39,574 nt of DNA from Pseudomonadota bacterium (GCA_027621915.1 JAQCAD010000030.1:1-39574); one strand, 5' to 3'. Positions 16,813 through 27,659 are shown, counted from the first letter of the stretch. Made by a program: numbers and translations. Notes: generated from the letters alone by a model not told the origin.

Positions 16813-17798
16813 AGCGCTAACGCAGCCTGAGATTCGTAGGTCAGCCAATCGATATTACTGCCGCAAAATACCAGGACCACCTTTTTGCCGGAAAATCGGC
16901 CGCGAAGCGGGCCCGCGATTGCTGCCGTCGTGGCGGCGCAGGCCGGCTCAACCGCCATTTTCATATCCCGGAACAAGACACCCATAGCATTTCGCATTTC
17001 GTCGTCGCTGATCGTTACCAGCTCGTCAACATTTCTACGGCAAAGATCGAATGAATAGGGTTTGGCAAATGGCGCACCCAGGCTATCTGCAATCGTGGCA
17101 ACTCGCTCAACCGATTCTGCCTTCCCGCTGGCAAAACTTCGATGCATCGAATCTGCGCCCGCGGGTTCGACGCCGAAAATTTCACAGGCGGGATTCAGCT
17201 GTTTCACGATACTCGAAATCCCGGCGCAAAGACCGCCACCACCAATAGGCACAATCAACGCGTCAAATTGGCCTACTTGCTCACAAATTTCCAGACCTAT
17301 CGTCGCCGTTCCAGCTGCGACTTTTGGCCCTTCGAACGGATGAACGAAATACCTGCCTTCTTTCTCGTGAATTTCCTCGACCTTCGCGAACGCCTGGTGA
17401 ACGTCGTCGGCCAGTACGACTTCCGCCCCATATGACCGGCATGCGTCGATTCGAATCGGACTGGCTGAGCGGATCATGACTACCTTCGCGCTCGCCCCAA
17501 CGGCTTTCGCCGCGAACGCCGCCGCGATCGCATGATTTCCGGCGCTGACAGCTGTAATTCCGGCAGCCAGTTGCTCGTCAGACAGACTGAGCATGACCGA
17601 CAGGGCGCCGCGAGGTTTAAATGTTCCGGTTTGTTGCAGAAATTCCAGTTTTCCCCAGATCTCAGCGCCATCAGCAAGGGTATTTTCCAGGTTGCGACAA
17701 TGCAGAACAGGTGTATCAACGAGCCACCGCCCGATCTGCCGACGCAATCGCCGGACCGCGTCGATCGACGGTGCCCCTTCCGAATCCTTACGCACCAT
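16806..17798 (-). CDS. Threonine/serine dehydratase, catalytic domain only
   Basis: Fold-type II PLP enzyme of the IlvA/TdcB/serine racemase group, deaminating threonine to 2-oxobutyrate and/or serine to pyruvate. PLP Lys61 lies in TGTFKPRGA; the substrate loop SAGNHAIA and the glycine-rich phosphate loop PIGGGGLCAGI are present. At 330 residues there is no ACT regulatory domain, so isoleucine feedback is not expected. ATG 17798 has no clear binding site, and TTGACA lies 8-13 bases upstream, so the true start could be slightly downstream. It is the first gene of the minus-strand run to the dehydrogenase, kinase and ilvD, and could feed isoleucine synthesis. Catabolic threonine dehydratase or serine racemase are alternatives. 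Confidence 0.85.
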   Translation of the reverse strand: MVRKDSEGAPSIDAVRRLRRQIGRWLVDTPVLHCRNLENTLADGAEIWGKLEFLQQTGTFKPRGALSVMLSLSDEQLAAGITAVSAGNHAIAAAFAAKAVGASAKVVMIRSASPIRIDACRSYGAEVVLADDVHQAFAKVEEIHEKEGRYFVHPFEGPKVAAGTATIGLEICEQVGQFDALIVPIGGGGLCAGISSIVKQLNPACEIFGVEPAGADSMHRSFASGKAESVERVATIADSLGAPFAKPYSFDLCRRNVDELVTISDDEMRNAMGVLFRDMKMAVEPACAATTAAIAGPLRGRFSGKKVVLVFCGSNIDWLTYESQAALALC

Positions 17799-18202
17799 AT
17801 TTTGTCAACATTATGTAAACCATCACTTTTTCCAGAATAATGCATCGCCTGAAAATTGAAACACCTACAGACGATTCTTAATAGTACTTGCGCTGTTTCC
17901 GAATGTTGATTACTTTCGTCAACGATACTACTAACAAACTCTTTGTGGTGATCGTTCGGCCGACGGTCGCCGCTCACCTGGCGAACTGAATGGAATTTGA
18001 CGACCTTTCGCAATCGGGCATCCGGCGAATCGCAAACTATTCGCCCTATCTGGATCAACTGGCCGGATTCGCCAATGAAATGGGTCTTAGACAGCGCAGC
18101 AACCTGGTTCACCTTGAGCGATGTTTGCACAATGAATGGTCGCTGGGTCAAAACAGTATTTTGAGCTGATGCCCACTCGACGACGGAATACTGGTCCTTG
18201 TC
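17799..18202. other. Intergenic gap of uncertain coding status between the dehydratase and the cyclase
   Basis: No gene can be called with confidence. On the plus strand, the cyclase reading frame continues upstream through two in-frame TGA codons (17987-17989 and 18167-18169). Between them a 59-codon ORF (17990-18169) begins MEFDDLSQSGIRRI. It has a D-x-S-x-x-G string like PilZ domains but no upstream RxxxR motif. The minus strand is also open here in one frame, but that frame runs out of phase into the dehydratase and looks like a shadow. The gap could hold the decayed 5' end of the cyclase gene or only control DNA. Confidence 0.4.
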
Positions 18203-19237
18203 GTGCCGCACTATGCTATTGCGGAATATGCCGCAGCACCGGTGCCGGGCTCAGGAAAAACGCAAACAGTATCCGCCACTTTTATAACAGAACTTATTTC
18301 GGGTGACAGACAGCTGACCCTGTTGCAGATGCATAAGGTTGCCAGATTGCTGGCCGTCGAACCCAAGTTCATCGCTCTTCGACAGGCGCTTAGTGACCAT
18401 CCGGTCGAGACCCAGATTGTCGAAAAAATGGTCCGACGGTATGGCATCAACTACGTCCACAGCCGGGCTGTCACGCTTTTCGACATTGTGGGTTTTGGCT
18501 TACTGACGCCGTTTGAACAGATGACTCAACTGAACAGCCTGTCGTACTCCCTGAATTCTGCACACGCCAAGATGCTGGAGGTCGACGTCGGCATCAATTT
18601 CGCGCGATCATCAAGCGGCGACGGATTCTATATCTGGAATCGCGACCACGGTCTGGAAGCGAACGTAAATCTTTACCATTTTATGCATCTTGTTCTTGCA
18701 GACAATGCCATCGCACGCAGCAAAGCCGCTGCGAACTCGGTGCCAAGACTTCGATCCTGCTTCCATGTCGGCAGTTGTTACGAATTTCACCAGGCAGAAG
18801 GTTTGAATCCAACCGTGCAGGATTTTATCGTCGGCGACGTAACAATCGAACTAGCAAGAATGATTGAGGCCGCGTTGCCGGGCCAGATCCTGGTCGGCGA
18901 CTTCATGGCAGATCTTAGCGATCAGATAAAAGATGCCAGAGAATCGCAGGTTAATCTCGACGCCGTTGCATTTTTGCAGCGGGCGCAAAACAACATTACA
19001 AAGCTTAGCGGTATCGAATTGTCCGGCGAGCGAGTTACTGCCATAAAGTGTTACTTGACAGGCGAAAGACTGGAGAGTGGTGAGTTCAATATTCGACGAT
19101 TGAACATCAAGGACAAACACGGTCTTACTCGTTCGGCATACAACGCCAAGATCAATATTTATCGGGATAAGGCTCAACCGATCCTGCTGGGTATCGAGGA
19201 TCGGAATATAGCCTCCGAAGTTTTCTCTGCAATTTGA
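18203..19237 (+). CDS. Divergent class III nucleotidyl cyclase-like protein
   Basis: A 344-residue protein. A helical N-terminal region (about 25-88) precedes a cyclase-homology domain. RAVTLFDIVGFGLLT carries metal-binding Asp94, SSSGDGFYIWN carries Asp140, and IVGDVTIELARMIEAALPGQ (209-228) matches the 'GDaVNlAaRle..pGqI' segment, keeping Arg219 but not the usual catalytic Asn. It may therefore make cyclic nucleotide poorly or bind without turnover. GTG 18203 is the first start in the open frame but has only a weak GGA well upstream. The same frame continues upstream through two TGA codons, so the 5' end may be truncated by mutation. It has no signal peptide or membrane segment and is divergent from the dehydratase gene. 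Confidence 0.7.
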   Translation: MPHYAIAEYAAAPVPGSGKTQTVSATFITELISGDRQLTLLQMHKVARLLAVEPKFIALRQALSDHPVETQIVEKMVRRYGINYVHSRAVTLFDIVGFGLLTPFEQMTQLNSLSYSLNSAHAKMLEVDVGINFARSSSGDGFYIWNRDHGLEANVNLYHFMHLVLADNAIARSKAAANSVPRLRSCFHVGSCYEFHQAEGLNPTVQDFIVGDVTIELARMIEAALPGQILVGDFMADLSDQIKDARESQVNLDAVAFLQRAQNNITKLSGIELSGERVTAIKCYLTGERLESGEFNIRRLNIKDKHGLTRSAYNAKINIYRDKAQPILLGIEDRNIASEVFSAI

Positions 19238-19306
19238 TTTTTGAAGTTGATGCCATACGACGAAAACCCAACTTTCTGATTCGAACACTGCAATCGAATT
19301 CTGTTC

Positions 19307-19338
19307 AAAAAAAACCGCCACCTGCTGGTGAGGACGGT
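19307..19338 (-). terminator. Terminator-like hairpin (best on minus strand) after the cyclase gene
   Basis: On the minus strand ACCG..GGTG and CACC..CGGT arms form a hairpin followed by eight Ts (19307-19314). It follows a tRNA-Pro 3'-end remnant, in the same order as the real tRNA-Pro and its own terminator. On the plus strand it may also end cyclase transcription, since TCTTTCTATTTC follows it. Confidence 0.7.
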
Positions 19339-19349
19339 TCTTTCTATTT

Positions 19350-19368
19350 CTCTAAAATGGTCGGGGCG
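19350..19368 (-). repeat. Duplicated 3' end of tRNA-Pro
   Basis: These 19 bases are identical to 19543-19561, the acceptor end of tRNA-Pro with its CCA and the first downstream bases (minus strand CGCCCCGACCATTTTAGAG). Similarity extends weakly into the T-stem on one side. The copies are 193 bases apart in direct orientation. Such a duplication can be an integration (att) scar or the remains of a tandem tRNA gene. Confidence 0.75.
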
Positions 19369-19376
19369 GGGAGATG

Positions 19377-19401
19377 GGCGTTTCGACTGCGCCGAAACGC
19401 C
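19377..19401. repeat. Perfect 9-bp stem-loop
   Basis: GGCGTTTCG and CGAAACGCC flank a seven-base loop. No T-run follows on either strand, so it is not a standard terminator. It lies between the tRNA-Pro remnant and the tandem 22-mer. Confidence 0.6.
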
Positions 19402-19442
19402 TGTCGCGCGACTGCGTCGGCGCTCGGTGCGAACTTTAATTC

Positions 19443-19486
19443 AGTTCCATCGCAGCCAATCATTAGTTCCATCGCAGCCAATCATT
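19443..19486 (+). repeat. Tandem pair of a 22-bp repeat
   Basis: AGTTCCATCGCAGCCAATCATT occurs twice in perfect head-to-tail order (19443-19464 and 19465-19486). The second unit runs into the tRNA-Pro terminator hairpin. Two units only; no spacer. Confidence 0.9.
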
Positions 19487-19551
19487 TTAGAGTGAAAAAA
19501 AATGACCTCCCCGCAATCGGCAAGGAGGCCACATTTTTTTCACTCTAAAAT
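19484..19551 (-). terminator. Long hairpin terminator of tRNA-Pro
   Basis: A 20-base inverted repeat (ATTTTAGAGTG-polyA-TG at 19484-19504 and its complement at 19532-19551, differing by one A) encloses a GC hairpin GGAGG/CCTCC. On the minus strand the GC stem is followed by eight Ts, so it should terminate tRNA-Pro transcripts. The symmetry makes it bidirectional. Confidence 0.8.
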
Positions 19552-19627
19552 GGTCGGGGCGAGAAGATTCGAACTTCCGACCCCCACAACCCCATTGTGG
19601 TGCGCTACCAGGCTGCGCTACGCCCCG
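19551..19627 (-). tRNA. tRNA-Pro (anticodon GGG)
   Basis: A complete 77-base cloverleaf: acceptor CGGGGCG/CGCCCCG, D-stem GCGC/GCGC, anticodon stem CCACA/TGTGG around ATGGGGT (anticodon GGG), T-arm GGAAG TTCGAAT CTTCT, and encoded ACCA. It sits 87 bases after the merR-like gene, the usual position beside ihfA in gammaproteobacteria, and its 3' end is duplicated nearby. Confidence 0.95.
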
Positions 19628-19646
19628 ACCGAATGTTCAGACCGTT

Positions 19647-19684
19647 AAAACGAAACGAGGGCGGCAATGATACTTGCCGCCCTC
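19647..19684 (-). terminator. Terminator of the infC-to-merR operon
   Basis: A perfect 11-bp stem GAGGGCGGCAA/TTGCCGCCCTC with a six-base loop is followed on the minus strand by GTTTCGTTTT. It lies 30 bases after the merR-like gene and 30 bases before tRNA-Pro. Confidence 0.75.
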
Positions 19685-19714
19685 GCCCCTGAAAAGCATT
19701 TGCCAGGCACTTTG

Positions 19715-20071
19715 CTATCGTCGAAGAATCTTAAGCACCTGTTCAAGTTCTACGCGTAACTGCTTGATAATCTGCTGACTTTGGCTCACATCCTCTTTGG
19801 CTTGATCACCTGTAAGGCGCTGGCGAGCACCACCGATTGTGAAGCCATCGTCATAAAGAAGACTCCGAATCTGGCGGATGATCAACACATCCTGGCGCTG
19901 GTAATAGCGGCGATTACCTCGTCGCTTCACAGGCTTCAGTTGTGGAAACTCCTGCTCCCAATATCGCAATACGTGCGGCTTGACCGCACATAAGTCACTC
20001 ACTTCACCGATGGTGAAATAGCGCTTGCCTGGGATAGGTGGTAATTCGTCGTTATTCCCCGGTTCCAGCAT
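19715..20071 (-). CDS. MerR-family transcriptional regulator
   Basis: A 118-residue protein with an N-terminal winged helix: [42 protein letters not shown] and [20 protein letters not shown] are the helix-turn-helix and wing of MerR proteins. A short C-terminal coiled coil ends in QVLKILRR. There are no metal-binding cysteines. It overlaps the end of ihfA by 20 bases and is the last protein gene of the pheST-ihfA operon, where gammaproteobacteria commonly carry this small MerR protein. Its ligand and targets are unknown. Confidence 0.88.
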   Translation of the reverse strand: MLEPGNNDELPPIPGKRYFTIGEVSDLCAVKPHVLRYWEQEFPQLKPVKRRGNRRYYQRQDVLIIRQIRSLLYDDGFTIGGARQRLTGDQAKEDVSQSQQIIKQLRVELEQVLKILRR

Positions 20072-20351
20072 AGGCCTCTACTCGGGCTTTTAGTTTTTGT
20101 CCAGGTCGAAAAGTCACAACACGGCGTGCCGTGATTGGAATCTCTTCACCCGTTTTCGGATTACGGCCCGGACGTTGGTTTTTATCCCGAAGATCAAAAT
20201 TTCCAAATCCGGAAAGTTTGACCTGCTCCCCAACTGCGAGGGACGCTCGCAGTTCTTCAAAGTACAAATCGACGAGTTCTCGAGCTTCTCGTTTATTCAA
20301 ACCGAGCTCATTGAACAGAGATTCCGCCATGTCTGCTTTTGTCAGTGCCAT
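20052..20351 (-). CDS. ihfA: Integration host factor, alpha subunit
   Basis: DNA-bending nucleoid protein, active as a heterodimer with IhfB. The 99 residues start [23 protein letters not shown] and contain the beta-arm [20 protein letters not shown], whose Pro intercalates into DNA. The ATG overlaps the pheT stop codon as TAATG, and the 3' end overlaps the MerR gene. The pheST-ihfA position separates IhfA from HU and IhfB. Confidence 0.95.
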   Translation of the reverse strand: MALTKADMAESLFNELGLNKREARELVDLYFEELRASLAVGEQVKLSGFGNFDLRDKNQRPGRNPKTGEEIPITARRVVTFRPGQKLKARVEAYAGTGE

Positions 20352-22735
20352 TAATTTTTGTCTCTTAGTACTGCGGCGAAGTCCTGCTTCAACTTGCGTA
20401 CGACCGCAGCAATCGCGGAGTCAGCATCGTCGTCAGTAAGCGTGCGTGATGTTTCCTGCAAAATCAAGCCTAAAGCTACGCTTTTTAGCCCAGCTTCTAT
20501 GCCCTGACCTCGATAAATGTCAAAAACTCTGACACTCGTCACAAGACCCGGGGCCGCCGATTCAACCGTTTTCACCAAATTTGCTACGGTTACTTCATTC
20601 GAAACAACGACAGCTATGTCTCGCCGGATAAACGGATACTTTGAAATAGATTCAGCTGAAGGAACGCGTGTAGCGAAAGATTTCTCTGCGTCCAGTTCAA
20701 ACAAAAATGCTCCTTTTCCGAGATCCATTTTCTTGGCAACACGCGGATGTAACTTGCCAATTACTCCGAGCACTACGCCGCTGCGAAGAATCGTTGCCGT
20801 CTGACCAGGTTGCAGCACCGGGTGCTGAGCTTCGACGAATTCAAATTCTCCGGCGTCGCCAGCCATACCTAGAACAGCCATCACGTCCGCTTTAATATCA
20901 AAAAAATCAACAGCTTGTGACTTGCTCCCCCACTGCTCCTCAACGACGTCGCCCGTGATCAGACCAGCAACACGGACTGTTTCTATCGGATCACGAAGGG
21001 AGCCATGAAATGTTTTGCCGATCTCAAATAGGCGAATTCGTTCCTGTTGCCTGGCAGCATTCGCGGAAGCAGCAGCGATGAGCCCCGGCCATATAGAACC
21101 ACGCATGACTGACATTTCAGAAGATATCGGATTGCTCAAAATTAACGGTGACGGCTCGCCAGTGACGCGAGTATTGGATTCCTCGTCGATAAAGCTGTAT
21201 GTAATCACTTCCTGAAAATCACGTGCCACCAACGTATTCGCGACGAGTTCCAGGTCGATTTTCAATTCCGTGGCAGTCGCAAGAGGCGTTTCGACGATCG
21301 CCGTCACTTCCGGGATCTCGTCATAGCCGTAGATACGCGCGATTTCCTCGACCAGCGCATCTTCGACGTCAATATCGAATCGATAACTAGGGATTTCGAC
21401 TTCCCAGCCGTACTCATTCGGCCGTACTTTTAATCCCAGGTTGCACAGGATTTCAGTGACCCGATCACCTCCAATTTCTACGCCGAGGACGCGCAATAAT
21501 CGTTCTTTTCGCAGCGTCACCGGAACGTTTTTTGGAAGGTGTTTGGTAACGCAATGGTCTACGAGCGGCCCAGCATTGCCACCAGAGATTGTAATCAATA
21601 ATTCAGTTGCACGTTCAACGGCGTTCGCCTGGAGTCCGGGATCAACGCCGCGTTCAAATCGCAACGAGGCATCGGTATGCATCCCATACTGTCGTGCCCG
21701 ACCTGCCATGTATTCCGGCGGCCAGTAAGCAGCCTCAAGAAAAACGTCCGTAGTTTGCGTTGTTACCGCGGTTGATAAACCGCCCATAATGCCGGCCATG
21801 CCGATTGGCCCCGAATCATCGGTAATGACCAAAGTGTTAGGCAGCAAATCCACGTCTTTTCCGTCCAGAAGCGTCAATTTCTCGCCCTTTTTCGCCAATC
21901 TGGGCCGAATTGGACCTCGCAGCATCTGGTGGTCATAGGCGTGCAGCGGCTGCCCTAACTCGAGCATTACGTAATTTGTGACGTCCACAACCGGATGAAT
22001 TTCACGCAGCCCACTACGTCGAAGTCGCTCAACCAGCCAAACCGGCGACCTTGCCGACAAATCAATATGTCGAATAACGCGCGCCACAAATCTTGGGCAT
22101 CCTTCCGGTAATACCAGTTCGACCGGGTATTCGTCTTTTATGGTCGCTTTGACCGACTCAAATTCAGGACTTTTCATCGTCGACGATGTCATTGCAGAGA
22201 CTTCGCGTGCGATGCCCAACACACTGAAGCAGTCACCACGATTTGGAGTCAGGTCAAGATCGAACGAAACGTCCGGCAAATTCAGGTAACGAACAAGTTC
22301 TTGCCCGACCGGCGCATCGGCATGCAATTCAATTATCCCGTCGGACTCGTCGCCAAGTCCGATTTCAATTGCTGAACAAAGCATGCCATTGGACACAACG
22401 CCGCGAATTTTAGAGCGGCGCAGTTTGACGCCATTCGGTAGTGTCGTGCCAACAGGCGCGAAAGGACTTTTCATTCCTTTTACGACATTGGGTGCGCCGC
22501 AAACGACCTCTACCGAGTCACCCTTACCTGTCGACACTTGGCAAACACGCAGTCGGTCTGCATCAGGATGTTTTTTTACCGAAAGCACTTCGGCAACGAC
22601 TACACCTTCCAGTCCTGCACCATGGCTTTCGATCGCATCGACTTCATGCCCAACCATTGTCAGACGATGGGCAAGCCCCATCGTGTCAAGCGACGGATTG
22701 ACCCATTCACGCAGCCATTGCTCTGAAAACTTCAT
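20351..22735 (-). CDS. pheT: Phenylalanyl-tRNA synthetase, beta subunit
   Basis: Large subunit of the alpha2-beta2 enzyme that charges tRNA-Phe. The 794 residues include the EMAP-type tRNA-binding domain (about 40-150, with [17 protein letters not shown]), the B3/B4 editing domain with [11 protein letters not shown] and the following Asn/His-rich segment, the B5 domain, the catalytic-like core, and the C-terminal ferredoxin-fold anticodon domain (FPFIRRD-like [13 protein letters not shown]). It lies 15 bases after pheS, and its stop overlaps the ihfA start. Confidence 0.97.
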   Translation of the reverse strand: MKFSEQWLREWVNPSLDTMGLAHRLTMVGHEVDAIESHGAGLEGVVVAEVLSVKKHPDADRLRVCQVSTGKGDSVEVVCGAPNVVKGMKSPFAPVGTTLPNGVKLRRSKIRGVVSNGMLCSAIEIGLGDESDGIIELHADAPVGQELVRYLNLPDVSFDLDLTPNRGDCFSVLGIAREVSAMTSSTMKSPEFESVKATIKDEYPVELVLPEGCPRFVARVIRHIDLSARSPVWLVERLRRSGLREIHPVVDVTNYVMLELGQPLHAYDHQMLRGPIRPRLAKKGEKLTLLDGKDVDLLPNTLVITDDSGPIGMAGIMGGLSTAVTTQTTDVFLEAAYWPPEYMAGRARQYGMHTDASLRFERGVDPGLQANAVERATELLITISGGNAGPLVDHCVTKHLPKNVPVTLRKERLLRVLGVEIGGDRVTEILCNLGLKVRPNEYGWEVEIPSYRFDIDVEDALVEEIARIYGYDEIPEVTAIVETPLATATELKIDLELVANTLVARDFQEVITYSFIDEESNTRVTGEPSPLILSNPISSEMSVMRGSIWPGLIAAASANAARQQERIRLFEIGKTFHGSLRDPIETVRVAGLITGDVVEEQWGSKSQAVDFFDIKADVMAVLGMAGDAGEFEFVEAQHPVLQPGQTATILRSGVVLGVIGKLHPRVAKKMDLGKGAFLFELDAEKSFATRVPSAESISKYPFIRRDIAVVVSNEVTVANLVKTVESAAPGLVTSVRVFDIYRGQGIEAGLKSVALGLILQETSRTLTDDDADSAIAAVVRKLKQDFAAVLRDKN

Positions 22736-22750
22736 TGACTCAACAGCGCC

Positions 22751-24152
<1,402 letters not shown>

Positions 24153-24163
24153 TTCTCAATCCT

Positions 24164-24361
24164 CTACTTGTAAGGAAGCATACGCTTCACGCTTTTGACG
24201 TCGCAGTCGGCGACTTGCAGGGTCAGACCCAGCTGGCGTTTACGCTTTGACTTCTTCTTCGTAAGAATGTGATTGAGATGGGACTGGGCTCGCTTAAAGC
24301 CGCCCTTACCCGTCCGGCGGAAGCGCTTGGCAGCGCCCCGGTTGGTCTTCATCTTAGACAC
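24164..24361 (-). CDS. rpmI: Ribosomal protein L35
   Basis: A 65-residue very basic protein, [20 protein letters not shown] at its start. The frame is open to 24400, but GTG 24361 is chosen because GAGGAG lies seven bases upstream and the usual L35 N-terminus begins there; ATG 24352 is three codons later. It lies between infC and rplT. Confidence 0.95.
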   Translation of the reverse strand: MSKMKTNRGAAKRFRRTGKGGFKRAQSHLNHILTKKKSKRKRQLGLTLQVADCDVKSVKRMLPYK

Positions 24362-24459
24362 AGTGGTCTCCTCATTTCTAGCCTTGCTACGTACAACCAT
24401 ATGGTTGCCGCTACAGGCGGGTATTGGCGTTCGCTTGTTTCATCAAGCCATGCCGTTAC

Positions 24460-24978
24460 TCACTTTTTCTTTGGCGCCAGAACCATTATCATTTGCCGCC
24501 CTTCCAGCTGCGGCATTTGTTCCACGACCGCCAATGCTTCCAGGTCATCTCTGACCCTGGTCAGGAGTTGAGCGCCCAGTTCTTTATGCGCCATCTCACG
24601 ACCTCGGAATCTTAATGTGACTTTGGTCTTGTCCCCAACCTCCAGAAACTCAGTGAGCTTCCGCAGCTTGATCTTATAGTCACCCTCGTCCGTTCCCGGA
24701 CGAAATTTTATCTCTTTCACATGTACCTGCTTTTGCTTTCGCTTGGCAGATTGTGACTTCTTGTTTTGCTCGAAAAGGAATTTGCCGAAATCCATGATTC
24801 GACAGACTGGCGGTTGGACGTTTGGTGACACTTCTACCAGATCCAATTCCTCGCCCTTTGCAATTTCCAGTGCGGCAGCTAAAGCCATCACACCTCGTTG
24901 TTCACCCGCGGAATCGATTAGCCGAACTTGTGCCGCGTCGATTTCTTCGTTGCGCCGGACCCGCTTTGATGCTGCGAT
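24460..24978 (-). CDS. infC: Translation initiation factor IF-3, probable ATC start
   Basis: Binds the 30S subunit and proofreads start codons. The two IF-3 domains are visible: [20 protein letters not shown] near the N-terminus and [17 protein letters not shown] leading to [17 protein letters not shown] and the C-terminal [13 protein letters not shown]. An ATG-type start would need an extension to 25026 with no family match. Instead ATC 24978 (translated [11 protein letters not shown] after the initiator) lies eight bases after the strong GGGAAGGAGG. Rare AUU/AUC starts are the known autoregulatory device of infC, because IF-3 rejects them. The 172-residue product has normal length. No thrS lies upstream, unlike in E. 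coli. Confidence 0.93.
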   Translation of the reverse strand: MAASKRVRRNEEIDAAQVRLIDSAGEQRGVMALAAALEIAKGEELDLVEVSPNVQPPVCRIMDFGKFLFEQNKKSQSAKRKQKQVHVKEIKFRPGTDEGDYKIKLRKLTEFLEVGDKTKVTLRFRGREMAHKELGAQLLTRVRDDLEALAVVEQMPQLEGRQMIMVLAPKKK

Positions 24979-25382
24979 ACCTAAATCCTCCTTCCCAATA
25001 CAATTCCCACGACTCAGACAGCCCAATTCAGGCCAGGCTGTCGGCGCGGGACGCGAATTTTAAGGCCGGAAATGCCTGATTTGCAAGCAACTTCGGGGCA
25101 CATTGTCGCTATTTCGACGATTTAGCCCGCTGACTCGGCCAAGCGGCCGCGTGGAAAAACTCAAACTCGAGGAAATCGAGCAATTATCAGAGTCATCTGG
25201 TTAGCTTCAACGGATGCCAGCAAAAGATGTTTCTGCAGGCAATTGATGCTTGTCGCCGGTCGACTCAACCTGACAGAGGAGTTGCACGACACAAATCCCA
25301 GGAAAACGAGCAATTATCGGGGGTCAGAGGGCTAACTTGACTGGCAATGTGCCAATCGAAGGCTCAATCGTTCTGCCGTACT
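24979..25382. other. Gene-free region upstream of infC with a degenerate direct repeat
   Basis: No convincing gene is seen. Two related segments, 25171-25209 and 25301-25339, share CGAGCAATTATC exactly and similar flanks ending in GGTTAGCTT or GGCTAACTT. They are 130 bases apart and of unknown origin. The infC promoter should be here, but no clear pair of boxes was found. Confidence 0.5.
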
Positions 25383-25457
25383 TGGTGGGCGATGCGGGTT
25401 TCGAACCTGCGACCTCCACGATGTCAACGTGGCGCTCTACCCCTGAGCTAATCGCCC
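25383..25457 (-). tRNA. tRNA-Val (anticodon GAC)
   Basis: A complete 75-base cloverleaf: acceptor GGGCGAT/ATCGCCC, D-stem GCTC/GAGC, anticodon stem CCACG/CGTGG around TTGACAT (anticodon GAC), T-arm GCAGG TTCGAAA CCCGC, and encoded ACCA. It lies between uvrB and infC on the same strand. Confidence 0.95.
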
Positions 25458-25598
25458 TTATCAAGATATCTGCTACTGACAGCCGAGCCTTGTTCCCATG
25501 CCTATTCGGTTGTTCACTTCGAAATGGGCGACAAAGATACTTAAGCACCCACGACCACGCAACTGATTTGTGAACCAGGATTCGACAACAACCACACC

Positions 25599-27659
25599 TC
25601 ATCCAGCCTTTTGTTTGGCGAAGCCAAAACCGATCTCCCGCATTTCAACGATTTCATCTCTCAGCCGTGCCGCTTCCTCAAATTCAAGATCTCTGGCGTG
25701 CCTGAGCATCTTTTTCTCAAGTTTTTGAGCTTTCTGCAGTAACTGTGCAGGTGTAAGCGACTCATAGGGAGTTGCATTCTCCGCAATGCGCATTTTACCT
25801 CTGCCTGGAACGGGATAGGCCGCTTCCATAATATCGGCAACCTGTTTGATGATCGTCTGAGGTTTGATGCCGTGTTTGGCGTTGAACGCAATTTGCCGAT
25901 CGCGTCGACGATCAGTTTCCCCAATTGCCCGCTCCATCGAGCCGGTCATCCTGTCCGCATACAGCAACGCCTTTCCATGGAGATGCCTTGCCGCCCTGCC
26001 GATTGTCTGAATCAGCGACCGTTCCGAACGCAGGAAACCCTCTTTATCAGCATCGAGAATTGCCACCAGTGATACCTCTGGCATATCCAGACCTTCACGA
26101 AGCAGATTGATGCCAACCAGAACATCGAACGTACCGAGGCGTAGGTCGCGAATGATCTCCGTCCTTTCAACTGTCCCAATGTCGGAATGTAGATACCGGA
26201 TCCTGACGTCATGTTCCTGTAAATAATCCGTCAAGTCTTCTGCCATGCGCTTGGTTAGAGTCGTAATCAATACACGCTCGCCGACTTCAACTCGTAGGCG
26301 GATCTCGGATAACACGTCATCGACCTGGGTTTTAGCCGGTCGAACCTCGATTGTCGGATCAACGAGGCCGGTTGGCCGCACAAGTTGTTCCACGATATTG
26401 TCGGAGTGCGTTCGCTCGTAGTCTCCCGGCGTTGCAGACACATATATTGTTTGCGGTGCCATGTGATTGAATTCGTCAAATCGCAACGGCCTGTTATCGA
26501 GGGCAGATGGCAGGCGAAAACCATATTGAACCAGGGTTTCCTTCCGAGACCGATCGCCTTTGTACATAGCCCCTAGCTGCGGAATTGTCACGTGACTCTC
26601 ATCGACGATCAAAATTGCGTTTTCCGGCAAATAGTCGAAAAGGCAAGGCGGTGCCTCGCCTGCTCCGCGGCCAGAGAGATAGCGCGAATAATTTTCGATT
26701 CCCTGGCAATAACCGAGCTCCCTGATCATCTCGATATCAAATAAAGTTCGTTGCTCAAGTCTTTGTGCTTCAAGGAGTTTTTCATTTTTCTTGAGATACT
26801 CGAGTCGATCATGTAACTCGACTTTGATCTCGTCGATCGCGCCAAGCAGTTTTTCTCTTGGGGTCACATAGTGCGTTTTTGGAAACACGGTGAGTCGCGG
26901 AACCCGCCTGAGGATTTCGCCAGTTAACGGATCAAAATATGAAAGCGATTCGACCGTATCGTCGAATAACTCAACTCGTACAGCATCCCGCTCAGACTCC
27001 GCAGGAAAGATATCGATGACATCCCCGCGTACGCGATAGTTCCCTTGCGACAGTTCGACCTCGTTTCTCTTATATTGCATTTCGGCCAGGCGACGCAGAA
27101 TTGTTCGCTGATCAATCCTCTCACCACGCGAGATGTGCAAGATCATGCTGAAATATGCTTCGGGATCGCCCAGACCATAAATGGCGGAAACAGTGGCCAC
27201 AATGATCGCGTCAGGCCTTTCGATCAGTGCTTTAGTGGCCGACAGGCGCATCTGTTCAATGTGCTGATTGATCGATGCGTCTTTCTCAATGTAAGTATCC
27301 GAACTCGCTACGTACGCTTCAGGCTGATAGTAGTCGTAATACGACACGAAATACTCGACCGCATTTCGAGGAAAGAATTCCCGCATTTCGCCGTACAACT
27401 GTGCGGCCAATGTCTTGTTCGGTGCCAGCACAATTGCCGGTCGTTGAGTCGTCTCAATGACGTTCGCGATAGTGAACGTCTTCCCGGAACCGGTAACACC
27501 GAGAAGTGTCTGATGTGCCAATCCGTCGCCCAAGCCCTCGACCAGACCCGCGATCGCCCCCGCCTGGTCACCGGCCGGATTGAATTTCGAAACGAGCTCG
27601 AACCTGCACTTATCATCCGACAAAGACTTCTTGGGCAGATTGATTGATTGACGTACCAT
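25599..27659 (-). CDS. uvrB: Excinuclease ABC subunit B
   Basis: Damage-verifying helicase-like subunit of nucleotide excision repair. Walker A GVTGSGKT (Lys60), the damage-probing beta-hairpin [17 protein letters not shown], the DESH box ([10 protein letters not shown]), helicase motif [18 protein letters not shown] and QTIGRAARH, and the C-terminal UVR coiled coil ([20 protein letters not shown]) are all present. Length 686 is usual. ATG 27659 has no obvious binding site; a TTG about a dozen codons later is an alternative. Its start is only 26 bases from the divergent aminotransferase start, so the two 5' regions must share control DNA. No clear SOS box was found. Confidence 0.96.
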   Translation of the reverse strand: MVRQSINLPKKSLSDDKCRFELVSKFNPAGDQAGAIAGLVEGLGDGLAHQTLLGVTGSGKTFTIANVIETTQRPAIVLAPNKTLAAQLYGEMREFFPRNAVEYFVSYYDYYQPEAYVASSDTYIEKDASINQHIEQMRLSATKALIERPDAIIVATVSAIYGLGDPEAYFSMILHISRGERIDQRTILRRLAEMQYKRNEVELSQGNYRVRGDVIDIFPAESERDAVRVELFDDTVESLSYFDPLTGEILRRVPRLTVFPKTHYVTPREKLLGAIDEIKVELHDRLEYLKKNEKLLEAQRLEQRTLFDIEMIRELGYCQGIENYSRYLSGRGAGEAPPCLFDYLPENAILIVDESHVTIPQLGAMYKGDRSRKETLVQYGFRLPSALDNRPLRFDEFNHMAPQTIYVSATPGDYERTHSDNIVEQLVRPTGLVDPTIEVRPAKTQVDDVLSEIRLRVEVGERVLITTLTKRMAEDLTDYLQEHDVRIRYLHSDIGTVERTEIIRDLRLGTFDVLVGINLLREGLDMPEVSLVAILDADKEGFLRSERSLIQTIGRAARHLHGKALLYADRMTGSMERAIGETDRRRDRQIAFNAKHGIKPQTIIKQVADIMEAAYPVPGRGKMRIAENATPYESLTPAQLLQKAQKLEKKMLRHARDLEFEEAARLRDEIVEMREIGFGFAKQKAG

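Noticed and set aside
18167-18169. TGA as a selenocysteine codon in the cyclase frame
   Set aside because: No selenocysteine is known in this family, a second in-frame TGA lies upstream, and no adjacent SECIS-like hairpin was evident.
17480-18211. A 243-codon open frame on the minus strand
   Set aside because: Its second half is out of phase over the well-supported dehydratase gene, its composition is erratic, and it has no recognisable domain.
19443-19486. Start of a CRISPR array
   Set aside because: Two head-to-tail units without spacers and no cas genes; a simple tandem duplication.
27045-27647. A 200-codon frame on the plus strand within uvrB
   Set aside because: It is antisense to conserved uvrB motifs and shows no family features.
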